In this document: positions 63,920-64,000 of the stretch, piece by piece
How the letters are laid out: every line of letters begins with the position of its first letter
Position numbering within the stretch: the first letter of the stretch is position 1
NCBI GenBank assembly: GCA_964527565.1
Contig: CAZGOY010000004.1
Span: forward strand, 55,786-119,785
Length of the DNA stretch: 64,000 nucleotides
From: JAGXQV01 sp964527565
GTDB lineage: Bacteria > Pseudomonadota > Gammaproteobacteria > Burkholderiales > Sulfuricellaceae
Reading direction: 5' to 3'
Notes under the pieces: model-generated
The model's database searches: none
Told to the model about the DNA's origin: nothing
Seen by the model: only the letters and a program-made list of their open reading frames with translations
Program-made: the position numbers and the translations under genes

Positions 63920-64000
63920 GCCTCGAAAATGCTGGCCACCTGCCCACGGTCGTTGTCAAGCTAGTTGTCGCCTAAATGGTTTCATTTAAGCTGCTTTTTT
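63920..64000. other. Sequence after the array
   Basis: No gene is seen in these 81 bases. A weak stem TAAATG/CATTTA at 63973-63988 is followed by TTTTTT at the window end. It could end the crRNA transcript. At the position where a 19th repeat would begin (63952) only GTT matches. Confidence 0.4.

Noticed and set aside
62760..63959. Minus-strand open frames across the CRISPR array (AYPRERGG, GLSPRARGK, PIPASAGET patterns)
   Set aside because: These are translations of the GC-rich repeats in three frames, a well-known artefact.

Overview
This window looks like part of a draft genome of a chemolithotrophic, sulfur-oxidising, motile betaproteobacterium. The order Nitrosomonadales is the best guess (a relative of Sulfuricella, Thiobacillus or the Gallionellaceae). 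The assignment is inferred from gene content: soxYZ, a qmoAB-hdrCB cluster, a proteobacterial rpsU-yqeY-dnaG-rpoD block followed by a CAU tRNA, an XrtH/IPTL-CTERM sorting pair, and many small envelope-stress genes. A run of 100 N at 41638-41737 marks an assembly gap inside a tandem repeat.

Layout. 1-2.0 kb: the end of an HD-GYP protein and a soluble kinase with two receiver domains. 2.1-21.5 kb: an envelope and stress region with two DUF3494 (ice-binding-like) proteins, BON lipoproteins, CsbD, an OmpA/DUF4398 pair, DUF883, glycine-zipper proteins, a Crp-PAS regulator, a CheB-CheR-PAS fusion, an AI-2E-type permease, a YihY protein, and exosortase H with its partner and one IPTL-CTERM substrate. 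Nine upstream regions or sites here carry variants of one palindrome, roughly TCTGTnCG-CTGR-CGYACRNA, which suggests one shared regulator. 21.8-30.6 kb: Nudix, a FleS-like kinase, two cheV, cheY, cheZ, cheA, an EAL-HDOD protein and a Fur-family regulator. 30.6-35.0 kb: purB, a PAS-like protein, soxZ and soxY, a YjfB-type small motility protein and a PflA-like radical SAM enzyme. 35.2-43.2 kb: a two-partner secretion locus with a TpsB transporter, a giant TpsA adhesin ending in Cys-containing 19-residue repeats, and a FecR-domain protein. 43.3-48.4 kb: the macromolecular synthesis block, a tRNA and a phosphodiesterase. 48.5-54.0 kb: qmoA, qmoB, hdrC, hdrB and a small unknown gene. 54.1-64.0 kb: a complete type I-E CRISPR-Cas locus (cas3, cas8e, cse2, cas7e, cas5e, cas6e, cas1, cas2), a short leader with a near-consensus IHF site, and an array of 18 identical repeats with 17 spacers.

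How the parts fit. SoxYZ and Qmo-HdrCB point to energy from reduced sulfur. The che cluster, YjfB and the FleS-like kinase support flagellar motility. The TPS adhesin and IPTL-CTERM protein are surface or exported products. The stress region looks like a set of co-regulated envelope genes. The most unusual items are the shared palindrome next to a Crp-PAS regulator gene, the Cys-repeat adhesin broken by an assembly gap, and the Qmo complex that uses soluble HdrCB in place of membrane QmoC. No completely new system could be demonstrated from sequence reading alone.
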